A stretch of DNA of 64,000 nt from NCBI RefSeq assembly GCF_016899775.1, contig NZ_JACJJE010000006.1, forward strand, positions 43,333 to 107,332, in the 5' to 3' direction. The position numbers were made by a program, and so were the translations under genes. Below the pieces are notes generated by a model. That model was given only the letters and a program-made list of their open reading frames with translations. It had not been told where the DNA came from and ran no database searches. Positions within the stretch are counted from its first letter, which is position 1. Every line of letters begins with the position of its first letter. This DNA is from Pseudoflavonifractor capillosus (GTDB lineage: Bacteria; Bacillota; Clostridia; Oscillospirales; Oscillospiraceae). Shown here piece after piece: positions 1 to 8,284 of this stretch.

Positions 1-742
1 ACCGGAACAGGTCCAGGTTTTCCCGCATCCGCTTTGGGCTGGAGGACTTTGGGAGAGGGAGCACACCGTTTTGCAGGGCGAAGCGCAGGCAGACCTGGGG
101 CACGGTGACCTGGTGGGCGGCGGCGATCTCGCTGAGCAGGGGGTCGTCCATCAGCCTCCGCCGACCCAGGGGAGACCAGGCGGACACCTGGATGTGGTTC
201 TCCCGGCAGTACTGAACCGCGGCGCTCTGAAGATACCCCGGGTGGTACTCCAGCTGGTTGACCATGGGAAGAAGTCCGCCGCGGGCGGCGAGATTCATCA
301 GGTGGTGAGGCAGGAAGTTACTGGTGCCGATGGCACGCACCTTCCCCTGCTGGTACAGCTCCTGCAGGCAGTCCCAGACCCGGGCGTCCAGCTCCTTCCA
401 ATCGGCCCGCTCCAGGTCGGGGCGGGGCCAGTGGATCAGGTAGAGATCCAGGTAGTCGGTCCCCAGAGCCCGGAGGGAGGCCTCAAAGGCCGCCCGTGGG
501 TCGTCCATCTGGGTGCGCCAGAGTTTTGTGGTGAGGAAAAACGCCTCCCGGGGAAGCCCGCTCTCCCGGACAGCATGGCCCAGCGCCTCCTCCGTCTGGT
601 AGAAAGAGGCGGTGTCAAAGTGGCGGTAGCCCGCCTCGATTGCGTCCAGAAGAATCCGCTTCTGCTCCGGCGGCGTCAGGGCATAGCACCCAAAGCCGAT
701 GGCGGGGATATTCATGCCGTTAGATAGAACAAAAGATTCCAT
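1..742 (-). CDS. Aldo/keto reductase, 3' end cut by the window edge
   Basis: This is an NAD(P)H-dependent aldo/keto reductase that would reduce small aldehydes or ketones in the cytoplasm. The 247 visible residues begin MESFVLSNGMNIPAIGFG and show the family tetrad in order: Asp in FDTASFY, Tyr in the same segment, Lys in TTKLW and His in LIHWP. The later strands VNQLEYHPG and SAWSPLG are also typical of the TIM barrel. The start is the ATG at 742, preceded by AAGGAGGT. The C-terminus, including the end of the cofactor-binding region, lies outside the window. The family is clear; the substrate cannot be inferred. Confidence 0.9.
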   Translation of the reverse strand, partial: MESFVLSNGMNIPAIGFGCYALTPPEQKRILLDAIEAGYRHFDTASFYQTEEALGHAVRESGLPREAFFLTTKLWRTQMDDPRAAFEASLRALGTDYLDLYLIHWPRPDLERADWKELDARVWDCLQELYQQGKVRAIGTSNFLPHHLMNLAARGGLLPMVNQLEYHPGYLQSAAVQYCRENHIQVSAWSPLGRRRLMDDPLLSEIAAAHQVTVPQVCLRFALQNGVLPLPKSSSPKRMRENLDLFR

Positions 743-905
743 TTCAAAGACCTCCTTGTCATGGAAAATACCTTATCATTTTATCGCGGCGGGCACAGAG
801 GCGCAAGAAAGAATTTTGTGAAATTTACACGATAAAACGGGAACTATTATTTACTGAAATACTATATGAGGTATAGTTAAAATATTATAAATACAAAATG
901 GCGCG

Positions 906-934
906 TTGCTGGGAGTGCTTTTTTGTGCTAAAAT
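906..934 (+). promoter_or_regulatory. Sigma-A-type promoter for the Na+/H+ antiporter gene
   Basis: TTGCTG at 906-911 and TAAAAT at 929-934 are separated by 17 bases. Transcription would start near 941, about 195 bases before the antiporter start codon. Confidence 0.5.
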
Positions 935-940
935 AGCATC

Positions 941-1137
941 TGGCCGGGGCAGAACCGGTAAAACAAGGGCTGTGTGTCGGGAGCGGCGGAAGGGCCGCAT
1001 CCCGGAGCAGGGACTTGGAATCGGTTCGGCCGCCGCCCTGCCGGTGGAGAAAAAACGTTTCAGTGTGTGGAAAAAATCAGCCGTCTGTACCGTCCTTGAG
1101 GAGATCCTGGAGACTGAGGAAAAGTTTGGAGAGGATC
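941..1137 (+). promoter_or_regulatory. Long GC-rich 5' leader, possible structured regulator
   Basis: This is the roughly 195-nt untranslated leader between the candidate promoter and the antiporter start codon. It contains a strong hairpin (CGGGA-GCGGC ... GCCGC-A-TCCCG, about 979-1005) and further complementary GC-rich stretches (CCGG and GCGGC blocks). The reading frame that continues upstream of 1138 has no ribosome-binding site and reads like noncoding sequence. I could not match it to any riboswitch class I know, so a regulatory role is inference. Confidence 0.3.
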
Positions 1138-2583
1138 ATGTTGGCGAAGAAAGTTTCATTTGGCTTAGGAGCGCTCCTGATGCTGGGGATGCTCCTGATG
1201 GGAATTTGGAATCGGGCCTCCCTGTCCGGAGCGGGGGGAGAGGTCCCGCTTTGGCTGAGCATCCCCTTTGCGGGGCTGCTGCTGTGCATCGCCCTGTGTC
1301 CGCTGCTGTGCTCCTCGTGGTGGGAGAGCCATCAGCCCTTGGCGGTGGCGTTCTGGTCGCTGGCCTTTCTCATCCCCTATGCTCTGATGGGGGGACTGGG
1401 TACGGCGGTGGAGACGGCGCTGGAGTGCCTGATCGGCGACTACCTCACCTTTATTGTGCTGTTGTTCGGCCTGTTCTGTGTGGCCGGCAATATCTCTCTG
1501 GAGGGCGACCTGGCCGGTTCTCCCCGAATCAATGTGTTTCTCCTGCTCCTGGGTACGGTGCTGTCCAGCTGGATCGGCACCACCGGGGCCAGCATGCTCA
1601 TGGTCCGTCCGGTGATCAAAATGAACGCCTGGCGGCGGCACCGCAGCCACATCATGGTGTTTTTCATCTTCCTGATCTCCAACATGGGCGGTTGCCTGAC
1701 CCCCATCGGAGACCCGCCTCTGCTCATGGGCTTCTCCCGGGGCGTGCCCTTCTTCTGGAGCCTTCAGCTGGCTCCGGTGCTGCTGTTCAACGCGGTGATC
1801 CTGCTGGCAGTCTTTTATTGGATCGACATGCGGGCCTACCGTAAGGACATTGCCGCCGGCAACATGCCCGACATCCGGAAGCCGGGCACGGAGATCCACA
1901 TCCGGGGCCTCCACAATCTGATTTTCCTGGTGATGATCGTGGCCGCCGTGGTCATCAGCGGGGTGCTCCCCACCCTCCCCATGTTCCAGAATGAGGCGGG
2001 CGAGGTGATCGGCATCCCCATCTTCGGCGAGGTCACCCTCACCATCCCCGCGCTGCTGGAGATCATTATTATCCTTCTGGCGGCGTTCCTCTCCTTCAAG
2101 ACCACCGATGTGTCGGTGCGCAAATCCAACCACTTCACCTGGGGGGCCATCCAGGAGGTGGCGGTGCTCTTTGTGGGCATCTTCATCACCATGCAGCCCG
2201 CCCTGATGCTCCTCACCGCCAAGGGCGGCGAGCTGGGGCTCACTCACCCGGCGGAGATGTTCTGGGCCACCGGCGCCCTGTCCAGCTTCCTGGACAACAC
2301 CCCCACCTACCTGGTCTTCCTGACGGCGGCCTGTGCCCAGGGGGCCCAGACCGGGCTGGCTACTACCCTGGGGGTCGTGCCCACCAAGATGCTGGCGGCC
2401 ATCTCCTGCGGCGCGGTATTCATGGGGGCCAACACCTATATCGGCAACGCGCCCAACTTTATGGTCAAGTCCATCTCGGATGAAAATGGTATCCGCATGC
2501 CGTCCTTCTTCGGGTATATGTTCTGGTCGGTGCGCTTCCTGATCCCCGTCTTTATCCTGGATACGCTGATCTTTTTCTTGTGA
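1138..2583 (+). CDS. Putative sodium:proton antiporter (NhaD/citrate-transporter superfamily)
   Basis: This is a 481-residue inner-membrane protein with about a dozen hydrophobic segments, expected to exchange Na+ for H+. The TPIGDPP motif near residues 188-194 and the SSWIGTTGASML stretch at about 143-154 are typical of NhaD-like members of the ion transporter superfamily. The start at 1138 (MLAKKVSFG) follows GGAGAGG and matches the first hydrophobic helix; a longer frame from 1015 would add 41 charged, unrelated residues. It is followed 16 bases later by the cytidylate-kinase-like gene, so the two are probably co-transcribed. Ion specificity is inferred from the family only. Confidence 0.85.
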   Translation: MLAKKVSFGLGALLMLGMLLMGIWNRASLSGAGGEVPLWLSIPFAGLLLCIALCPLLCSSWWESHQPLAVAFWSLAFLIPYALMGGLGTAVETALECLIGDYLTFIVLLFGLFCVAGNISLEGDLAGSPRINVFLLLLGTVLSSWIGTTGASMLMVRPVIKMNAWRRHRSHIMVFFIFLISNMGGCLTPIGDPPLLMGFSRGVPFFWSLQLAPVLLFNAVILLAVFYWIDMRAYRKDIAAGNMPDIRKPGTEIHIRGLHNLIFLVMIVAAVVISGVLPTLPMFQNEAGEVIGIPIFGEVTLTIPALLEIIIILLAAFLSFKTTDVSVRKSNHFTWGAIQEVAVLFVGIFITMQPALMLLTAKGGELGLTHPAEMFWATGALSSFLDNTPTYLVFLTAACAQGAQTGLATTLGVVPTKMLAAISCGAVFMGANTYIGNAPNFMVKSISDENGIRMPSFFGYMFWSVRFLIPVFILDTLIFFL

Positions 2584-2599
2584 GGAGGGCTGAGTTGTC

Positions 2600-3616
2600 A
2601 TGGAAGAGACGAGAAATTTAGTGCTTGAGATTGCAAACCGCCTGTATGATCTGGACGCTGAGGTCTACCGGGTGCTGGGGTCCGGCCTGGGCCGGGTGTT
2701 CAACGCCAGCCGGGAGGAGTCCATCCGAGAGCTGACCCAGATCATGAAGGAGCACCGCACCAGCCACTACCTGCGCAGCTCCCTGGCCCTGATCGGCAAC
2801 ATGGCCCGCACCATCCCGGAGCGGCAGGAGCGCTCCCGGGTGATGACCGAGTACAACGAGATCTGGAAGCTGATCCAGAAGCTGCCCGACCGCTTTGGCG
2901 CGGTGGATATTTTGGACGAAACCCTGGCTGGGCTCAACCAGTCCTTCTCCCAGAACAGCTGGAAGGGCCGGTTCAACGCGGGAAACCATCTGGTGATCTG
3001 CATCGGCCGCACCTATGGCAGCGCCGGGACCGACGTGGGTTTCAATCTGGCGGACACCCTGAAGATCAACTACTATGACACGGAGATCTTTGCCGAGGTT
3101 CTGAAGCGGCTGGAGGCCCAGCAGGACCACATCCGCGACCGGGCCAGCTTCACCAACCCCCAGGATCTGAATCAAGACCCCATGGCGGTGGAGAGACCCA
3201 AGGGGCTCAAGGCCCGCATCCGGGAGTTCAGCCGCTACCACGGCCTGCCCAAGGCGGAGGCGGTCTTTTTCAACCAGAGCGAATTGATCTGCGACATGGC
3301 CCGGCGGGAGGACTTTGTCATCATGGGCCGCTGTGCCGACGTGATCCTCACCAACCACCAGATCCCCCATGTGAGCATTTTTGTCAACGCCCCCTTTGAG
3401 GTGCGGGTTCGCCGGGTGATGAAGCAGGACAACCTGGACTATAAGAGCGCCCGGAAGTTTCTCAAGAAGGTGGACCACCGCCACCGCGCCTACTATGAGT
3501 TTTTTACCAGCCGGAAGTGGGGAGATGTGGTCAACTATGACCTGTGCATCAACTCGGCCAGCTATGGCATCGAAGGGTCCGTGCAGCTGATCGAGCGGCT
3601 GCTTCTGCAAAAATAA
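2600..3616 (+). CDS. Cytidylate kinase-like family protein
   Basis: This is a 338-residue protein. Residues ~1-125 are a helical region with no family I recognise, and residues ~130-335 form a P-loop kinase domain of the Cytidylate_kin2 type. The loop ICIGRTYGSAGTDVG (about 133-147) replaces the usual Walker A and resembles the family form that begins ISREYGSGG. MGRCADVIL and the Arg-rich lid (VRVRRVMKQ) follow. The start is preceded by GAGGAGGG. Many members of this family sit beside transporter genes and have no proven substrate. It is the likely second gene of the antiporter operon and is followed by a duplicated terminator. Confidence 0.85.
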   Translation: MEETRNLVLEIANRLYDLDAEVYRVLGSGLGRVFNASREESIRELTQIMKEHRTSHYLRSSLALIGNMARTIPERQERSRVMTEYNEIWKLIQKLPDRFGAVDILDETLAGLNQSFSQNSWKGRFNAGNHLVICIGRTYGSAGTDVGFNLADTLKINYYDTEIFAEVLKRLEAQQDHIRDRASFTNPQDLNQDPMAVERPKGLKARIREFSRYHGLPKAEAVFFNQSELICDMARREDFVIMGRCADVILTNHQIPHVSIFVNAPFEVRVRRVMKQDNLDYKSARKFLKKVDHRHRAYYEFFTSRKWGDVVNYDLCINSASYGIEGSVQLIERLLLQK

Positions 3617-3649
3617 TAGACGCCCGCCCTCCGCAGGGCAGGGGGAGCA

Positions 3650-3680
3650 AAGACCGCCGTACGTTTCGTACGGCGGTCTT
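3650..3680 (+). terminator. First copy of a locus-specific terminator hairpin
   Basis: A perfect palindrome with arms AAGACCGCCGTACG and CGTACGGCGGTCTT around a TTT loop. It lies 33 bases after the kinase-like gene and has no T-run of its own on the + side. The same 30 bases recur at 3884-3913. Confidence 0.7.
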
Positions 3681-3883
3681 AGACTCTCGAAAAAGTGGCT
3701 GCGCCACTTTCTCGAGAAAGGCTGCACGGAATTTTGGCCTCGATTTCTGGCGAAATTGTCAGCCAAAATTTCGTGAGAGGTGTCATTTCCGAGGCACATG
3801 TCCTCGAAAATGACGGGATTTAATTTTATTCCGCCGTCTGCGGACGGCGGAACTCCTTGCAGGAGGGCTTTTTTGACACGCTG
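3681..3883 (-). repeat. Terminator-bracketed multi-hairpin element, copy A
   Basis: This is a 203-bp noncoding unit lying exactly between two identical 30-bp terminator hairpins. Read on the - strand it begins CAGCGTGTCAAAAAAGCCC and ends GAGAGTCT. It is highly similar over its whole length to 30324-30527 on the + strand. It folds into at least four hairpins: GCCCTCC..GGAG, CCGCCGT..ACGGCGG, CATTTTCGAGG..CCTCGGAAATG and CTCGAGAAAGTGGC..GCCACTTTTTCGAG. Several differences from the other copy are compensatory within stems. It encodes no convincing protein. The discrete ends suggest a mobile unit; it could also be a structured RNA. Confidence 0.75.
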
Positions 3884-3915
3884 AGACCGCCGTACGTTTC
3901 GTACGGCGGTCTTTT
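3884..3915 (+). terminator. Second copy of the locus-specific terminator
   Basis: The same hairpin as at 3650-3680, here followed by TTTT, so it can terminate on the + strand. A 30-bp direct repeat with the first copy brackets the repeat element. Confidence 0.8.
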
Positions 3916-3937
3916 GCTGTCTTTTCCGGCTGTCTGT

Positions 3938-3967
3938 CACCAAAAGGAACCCCTCCTCATAGCTTGA
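3938..3967 (+). promoter_or_regulatory. Candidate sigma-K-like promoter for dpaA-dpaB
   Basis: CACC at 3938-3941 is followed after 16 bases by CATAGCTTG, which partly matches the mother-cell sigma-K pattern (AC, then CATAnnnTA after 16-17 bases). The position 27 bases upstream of dpaA and the late-sporulation role of the operon fit. The -10 match is incomplete. Confidence 0.35.
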
Positions 3968-3993
3968 AGCAGAACGTGACGGGAGGATGGGTT

Positions 3994-4869
3994 ATGAGAC
4001 AGGAACTGAATTTCTGGGTTCTGGGGGGCGACATGCGCCAGGGAAAGCTGGCCCAGCTGCTCTCCGAGGACGGCCACCGGGTTCACGCCTACGCTCTGGA
4101 GGAGGGGGTGGTCCCGGCCGGGGGACTGACAGTGGAGGGCACGCTGCAGGGGGCGGGGGAGGCGGACTGTGTCGTCCTGCCCCTGCCGGTGTCCCAGGGG
4201 GAGGGGAAGCTGAACTGTCCCCTGTCCCGGCTGGAGCCCACGCTGGCCCAGGTGATGGACGCCCTCCGCCCGGGGCAAATGGTGTGCGGAGGCCGGGTGG
4301 ACCCGGTGACGGCGGCCCTGGCCGGACAGCGGGGGATCGCGGTGCTGGATTACTTCGCCCGGGAGGAGTTGGCGGTGGCCAATGCGGTGCCCACCGCCGA
4401 GGGGGCGGTGCAGATCGCCCTGGAGCAGATGCCCATTACCCTCCACGGCTCCCGGGTGCTGGTGATCGGCTTCGGCCGGGTGGGCCGGGCGGCGGCCCAG
4501 CGGATGGCGGCCCTGGGGGCCAGAGTCACCGTGGCCGCCCGGCGGTATGAGTCCCTGGCCTGGGCTCAGGCCACCGGCTATGGGGCGGAAAAGACCGGGC
4601 AGCTGGCGGGCTGGCTGTGCGGGTACGACCTGGTGGTGAACACGGTCCCAGCACTGATGCTGGGGGAGGCGGAGCTGGCCGACCTGAAGCCCGACTGCCT
4701 GGTGCTGGACCTGGCCAGCAAGCCTGGGGGCGTGGACCTGGAGGCCGCCGCCCGCCTGGGGCGAAATGTGATCTGGGCCCTGTCCCTGCCGGGAAAGGTG
4801 GCCCCGGTCACCGCCGGCGCGGCCATCAAAAACACGATCTATAACATGCTCCACGAGCTTGGCGCATAG
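3994..4869 (+). CDS. dpaA: Dipicolinate synthase subunit A
   Basis: Together with DpaB this subunit converts dihydroxy-tetrahydrodipicolinate to dipicolinic acid, the Ca2+ chelator that fills the spore core; it acts in the mother cell late in sporulation. The 291-residue protein has an N-terminal domain opening ELNFWVLGGDMRQGKLA and a second Rossmann domain with VLVIGFGRVGRAA at about 155-167 (GxGxxG at 159-164). The end VTAGAAIKNTIYNML is typical. The start at 3994 follows GGGAGG; an upstream ATG at 3964 has no ribosome site. It is followed 23 bases later by dpaB. In B. subtilis the pair is spoVFA/spoVFB. Confidence 0.95.
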   Translation: MRQELNFWVLGGDMRQGKLAQLLSEDGHRVHAYALEEGVVPAGGLTVEGTLQGAGEADCVVLPLPVSQGEGKLNCPLSRLEPTLAQVMDALRPGQMVCGGRVDPVTAALAGQRGIAVLDYFAREELAVANAVPTAEGAVQIALEQMPITLHGSRVLVIGFGRVGRAAAQRMAALGARVTVAARRYESLAWAQATGYGAEKTGQLAGWLCGYDLVVNTVPALMLGEAELADLKPDCLVLDLASKPGGVDLEAAARLGRNVIWALSLPGKVAPVTAGAAIKNTIYNMLHELGA

Positions 4870-4892
4870 GAATAGGAAAGGAAGCGGATAAA

Positions 4893-5474
4893 ATGTTGGA
4901 AGAGAAAACCGTAGGATTTGCCATGTGCGGCTCCTTCTGCACCCACAGCCGGGCCATGGAGGCCCTGGAACAGGTGAAGGCCCGCTTTGCCCATGTGGTC
5001 CCCATTGTGTCCGAGTATACGGCGGCGGCGGACACCCGGTTCGGGGACGCCCACGACCTGATGCGGGAGATGATGCGCATCTGCGACCACCGGGTCATCT
5101 CCACCATCAAGGAGGCGGAGCCCATCGGACCCCAGAAGCTGCTGGACCTGTTGATCATCGCCCCCTGCACGGGAAACACACTGGGAAAGCTGGCCAACGG
5201 GATCACCGACACCAGCGTCACCATGGCGGCCAAGGCCCATCTGCGCAACGGGCGGCCGGTGCTCATCGCTCCCTCCACCAACGACGGGCTCTCCGCCTCG
5301 GCCGCCAACCTGGGGAGCCTGCTGGGCCGCAAGTACATCTACTTCGTCCCCTTCGGCCAGGACGACCCTGTGCATAAGCCCACCTCTCTGGTGGCCGACT
5401 TCTCCCTGGTGGCCGACGCGGCCCTGGCCGCCTTGGAGGGGCGGCAGCTCCAGCCCATGCTGGTCACTCCGTGA
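4893..5474 (+). CDS. dpaB: Dipicolinate synthase subunit B
   Basis: A 193-residue flavoprotein-fold subunit of dipicolinate synthase (SpoVFB). The N-terminus VGFAMCGSFCTHSRAM, the central LLIIAPCTGNTLGKLANG and VLIAPSTNDGLSASA are the family's diagnostic segments. It follows dpaA with an AGGAAAGGAAG ribosome site and ends just before a terminator shared with the convergent birA. Its presence is strong evidence that the organism makes, or descends from makers of, heat-resistant endospores. Confidence 0.95.
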   Translation: MLEEKTVGFAMCGSFCTHSRAMEALEQVKARFAHVVPIVSEYTAAADTRFGDAHDLMREMMRICDHRVISTIKEAEPIGPQKLLDLLIIAPCTGNTLGKLANGITDTSVTMAAKAHLRNGRPVLIAPSTNDGLSASAANLGSLLGRKYIYFVPFGQDDPVHKPTSLVADFSLVADAALAALEGRQLQPMLVTP

Positions 5475-5520
5475 GCTTTTCTCCCGTCCGGCCGATTTCC
5501 TCCCGGCCGGATCAGGCAAT

Positions 5521-5553
5521 GGCCCGGAGGCGGTTTTCTTCCGCCTCCGGGCC
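5521..5553. terminator. Bidirectional terminator between dpaB and birA
   Basis: A perfect 13-bp inverted repeat GGCCCGGAGGCGG / CCGCCTCCGGGCC with an 7-base loop lies between convergent genes. The T-rich stretches on either side are short and imperfect. Confidence 0.7.
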
Positions 5554-5570
5554 TGCCTGTTTGGTTCTTG

Positions 5571-6563
5571 CTATACATAGCCGTACATGCCCCGCACGGA
5601 TACCTCTCCGGCGGACAGGGCGGCCCGGCGGCCGTCGGGGTACTCCACCACCAGGCGGAAGTCGTCGTCGATGGCCACGGCGAAGGCCTCCTCCCGGGAG
5701 GCGGGGGTGATGAGCTGAACCTGCTTTCCCACCGTGAGGCAGTCGGCACGGTACCGCTCCAGGTAGTCCTGCTTGTTCTGGGGGAACTGGGCGTACATCC
5801 GGTCCAGGGCCCGGATGATCTCCACCGCCAGCTGGGCCCGGCGGACGGGACGGCCCAGCTCCTGGGCCAGGGAGGTGGCGATGGGCCGCACCTCGCTGTC
5901 AAAGTCCTCGGGGGTGTGGTTTACGTTGATCCCAATGCCGGTGATTAAGTAGTCCAGGTTGTTGCTCTCGCTCTCCAGGCCCAGCTCGGTGAGGATGCCG
6001 CACAGTTTTTTGCCGTTCAGCACCAGGTCGTTGGTCCACTTGATCTGAGGGCGGACGCCGCAGGCGGCCTCAATGCCGTCGCACACCGCCACCGCCACCC
6101 AGGCGGTGATGTCGGCCACCTGGCTGGGGTCCAGCCTGGGGCGGAGCAGGGCGGTGAGGTAGAGCCCCTTCCCCTTGGGGGACTGGAAGGAGCGGCCCCG
6201 GCGGCCCCGGCCTCCGGTCTGCTCCTCGCTGACGATGACCAGGCCGTCGGGGGCCCCGGCCATGGCCTGGCGCTTGGCCTCGGTGTTGGTGGAGTCGATG
6301 GTCTCCAGGCACAGGAGGCTCCCACCCACCCGGCAGCCGGCCAGCGGGCCGGAGAGCTCCCCTTCCCGCACCCGGTCCGGGGCGTTCTCCAGGCGGTAGC
6401 CCCGGTTGGGGGCGGATTGGATCACATAGCCCTCCTGGCGCAGGGCCTCAATGGCCTTCCACACGGCGGCCCGGCTGATCCCCAGGGCGCGGCTCATGGC
6501 CTCCCCCGACACATAGCGGTCCCCCTGCTCCAGCAGCAGGGACAGTACCTTCTCCCGGCTCAT
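5571..6563 (-). CDS. birA: Biotin--[acetyl-CoA-carboxylase] ligase and biotin repressor
   Basis: This 330-residue cytoplasmic enzyme makes biotinyl-AMP and transfers biotin to carboxylase carrier domains, and it can also repress biotin genes. Residues 1-60 are a winged helix (LGISRAAVWKAIEALRQEGY). The catalytic part shows GGRGRRGR at 117-124, KWTNDL at 175-180 and NGKKLCGIL following, then a C-terminal SH3-like domain. The ATG follows CCAGGAGG. The N-terminal DNA-binding domain marks it as the bifunctional type. Its promoter is divergent from that of the VOC gene. Confidence 0.95.
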   Translation of the reverse strand: MSREKVLSLLLEQGDRYVSGEAMSRALGISRAAVWKAIEALRQEGYVIQSAPNRGYRLENAPDRVREGELSGPLAGCRVGGSLLCLETIDSTNTEAKRQAMAGAPDGLVIVSEEQTGGRGRRGRSFQSPKGKGLYLTALLRPRLDPSQVADITAWVAVAVCDGIEAACGVRPQIKWTNDLVLNGKKLCGILTELGLESESNNLDYLITGIGINVNHTPEDFDSEVRPIATSLAQELGRPVRRAQLAVEIIRALDRMYAQFPQNKQDYLERYRADCLTVGKQVQLITPASREEAFAVAIDDDFRLVVEYPDGRRAALSAGEVSVRGMYGYV

Positions 6564-6600
6564 GGTGTTGTCCTCCTGGTTTGGTAAGTCTCTTTTGGAT

Positions 6601-6630
6601 ATTATAAAAGAAAAAGGGGAACCCCGTCAA
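6601..6630 (-). promoter_or_regulatory. birA promoter
   Basis: On the - strand TTGACG (6630-6625) and TATAAT (6606-6601) are 18 bases apart, about 40 bases upstream of the birA start. It faces away from the VOC promoter, and the two -35 boxes are only 25 bases apart. Confidence 0.6.
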
Positions 6631-6655
6631 CCGGAGGAGGGCTGGGAACTTTCGG

Positions 6656-6685
6656 TTGCAATCCGCCGGAGGGGTACGGTATAAT
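6656..6685 (+). promoter_or_regulatory. Promoter of the VOC-acyltransferase pair
   Basis: TTGCAA at 6656-6661 and TATAAT at 6680-6685 have an 18-base spacer. It is followed 71 bases later by the VOC start codon. Confidence 0.6.
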
Positions 6686-6755
6686 AAAAGCGGCCCGGAT
6701 TTCGGGCCCGGGGGCGGAAAATACGCCTCCACCCCATCAAAAGGAGAACGGAACC

Positions 6756-7124
6756 ATGATTCAATTCAACCATTTTAATTTTAATGTCCTGGACCTGGAC
6801 AAGAGCCTGGCCTTCTACAAGGAGGCCCTGGGCCTGGAGCCGGTGCGGGTGAAGGACGCCGCCGACGGCTCCTTCCAACTGGTCTACCTGGGGGACGGCC
6901 GCACCGGCTTCCAGCTGGAGCTCACCTGGCTGCGGGACCGCACCGAGCCCTATAACCTGGGGGAGTGTGAATTCCATCTGGCCTTCGTGACGGATCAGTA
7001 CCAGGAATTCTATGAGAAGCACAAGGCCATGGGCTGCATCTGCTTCGAGAATCCGGCCATGGGTATCTACTTCATCAGCGACCCCGACGGCTACTGGATC
7101 GAGATCGTCCCGGAGAAGGACTGA
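6756..7124 (+). CDS. VOC family (glyoxalase I-like) protein
   Basis: A 122-residue cytoplasmic protein of the vicinal oxygen chelate superfamily. All four expected metal ligands of glyoxalase I are present: His6, Glu55, His74 and Glu116, in the order seen in lactoylglutathione lyases. The end ISDPDGYWIEIVP is typical. It could detoxify methylglyoxal, but close relatives include dioxygenases and resistance proteins, so the substrate is open. The gene follows AAAAGGAG and overlaps the acyltransferase start by one base, so the two are translationally coupled. Confidence 0.85.
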   Translation: MIQFNHFNFNVLDLDKSLAFYKEALGLEPVRVKDAADGSFQLVYLGDGRTGFQLELTWLRDRTEPYNLGECEFHLAFVTDQYQEFYEKHKAMGCICFENPAMGIYFISDPDGYWIEIVPEKD

Positions 7125-8173
7125 TGGCGGGGGAACGAAACAGCGGCTGGCCCGGATTTTTCCGGGTCTTTGCCGTATTTGCGGCCCTGATGCTCCTGCT
7201 GGCCCAGAGCGGCCAGGAGCTGGTGCCCATCTCCAGCGGAGATTGGCAGGTGCTGTCCATCTATGAGGGGCTCACCCGCTGGTCGGTCCCCGCCCTGTTC
7301 ATGGTGTGGGGGATGTACGCCCTGGAGGGGGGAAATAAATCCGCCCTGGGCGGAACTCTGCTGACCCTGGCCCTCCCCGCCTTCTGCATGCTGGTGTTCT
7401 GGGGGGCTCTGTACGCTGTGGTGTCCCATCTGCTGGGGGGCGGGGCCCTCACCTTGGGGGGCGTCTGGTCTGCCCTGGTGTCAGCGGCCCAGGGGAACAC
7501 CTATTTCCACCTGTGGATTCTATATCCCCTCATCGGCCTGTACCTGGTCCACCCCCTGCTCCAGCGGTTCGCCTCGTCGGCCAGCCGGGGGGAGATTTTG
7601 TACATCCTGGGCCTGGCCTTCCTCTTTGCCGGCGTGCTGCCCCTGTGGGCCGCCTTCCACCCCAATCAGGTGCTCACCGTCCTGCTGGAGCGGTTCCAGG
7701 TCCACATGGTGCTGGGCTATATGGGCTACTACCTGGCCGGGTGGTATTTGAGGCACTTCACCATCGGCCGCATTCCGGAGTTTCTCATTTACATTCTGGG
7801 CATCCTGGGGATGGTCCTCACCCTGGCGGGGCCCAGCCACATCGGCGGAGGCCGGGAGCTGTGGTACAGCTACACCGCCCCGGGGGTGGCCCTGACGGCG
7901 GCCGCCCTGTGCACCCTGTTCCGCTATGTGCTGGGGGTGAGCGAGGAGCGCTCCCGCCGCCGGGCGGTGTACGCTCTGGGGGAGTGCGTCTTTGGGGTGT
8001 ACCTGTTCCACCAGATCTGGGTCCTGGTGTTCCGGTGGTTCGGGGTGTCCCCTCTGGCCCTGGGGGCGGTGGCCTCAGTGCCGGTGTTCGCCCTGGTCTA
8101 CTTCCTGCTCTCCCTCCCCTTCGCCTGGCTGTTCTCCCATATTCCGGGGGTTGGACGCTGGCTGGCGGATTAA
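7124..8173 (+). CDS. Membrane acyltransferase, acyltransferase 3 family
   Basis: A 349-residue integral membrane protein with about ten hydrophobic segments. The HLWILYPLIGLYLVHPLL region (about residues 125-145) is typical of acyltransferase 3 enzymes, which move acyl groups onto sugars or cell-envelope polymers. A short soluble N-terminus precedes the first helix. The usual catalytic His near the N-terminus is not obvious, so the exact activity is uncertain. The start codon shares its A with the stop of the VOC gene. Confidence 0.7.
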   Translation: MAGERNSGWPGFFRVFAVFAALMLLLAQSGQELVPISSGDWQVLSIYEGLTRWSVPALFMVWGMYALEGGNKSALGGTLLTLALPAFCMLVFWGALYAVVSHLLGGGALTLGGVWSALVSAAQGNTYFHLWILYPLIGLYLVHPLLQRFASSASRGEILYILGLAFLFAGVLPLWAAFHPNQVLTVLLERFQVHMVLGYMGYYLAGWYLRHFTIGRIPEFLIYILGILGMVLTLAGPSHIGGGRELWYSYTAPGVALTAAALCTLFRYVLGVSEERSRRRAVYALGECVFGVYLFHQIWVLVFRWFGVSPLALGAVASVPVFALVYFLLSLPFAWLFSHIPGVGRWLAD

Positions 8174-8284
8174 AAATGCTGGAATGGGGCCGCCGCAATC
8201 TGTAATTGCGGGATTTCCGTCTCAAGCTGCTGGCGGAAAATATTCCCGCCGGTTACAATGGAGTCAGAGAGGGAGGTGGAGTCC

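Noticed and set aside
906..1844. A 312-codon + frame overlapping the antiporter
   Set aside because: Its start coincides with the promoter -35 box and it shares most of its length with the antiporter in another frame; no domain.
1165..2601. A 478-codon open frame on the - strand
   Set aside because: Antisense to the Na+/H+ antiporter; charged low-complexity translation typical of a shadow frame.
3937..4854. A 305-codon - frame opposite dpaA
   Set aside because: Antisense to dpaA, which has a clear Rossmann motif, ribosome site and operon partner.
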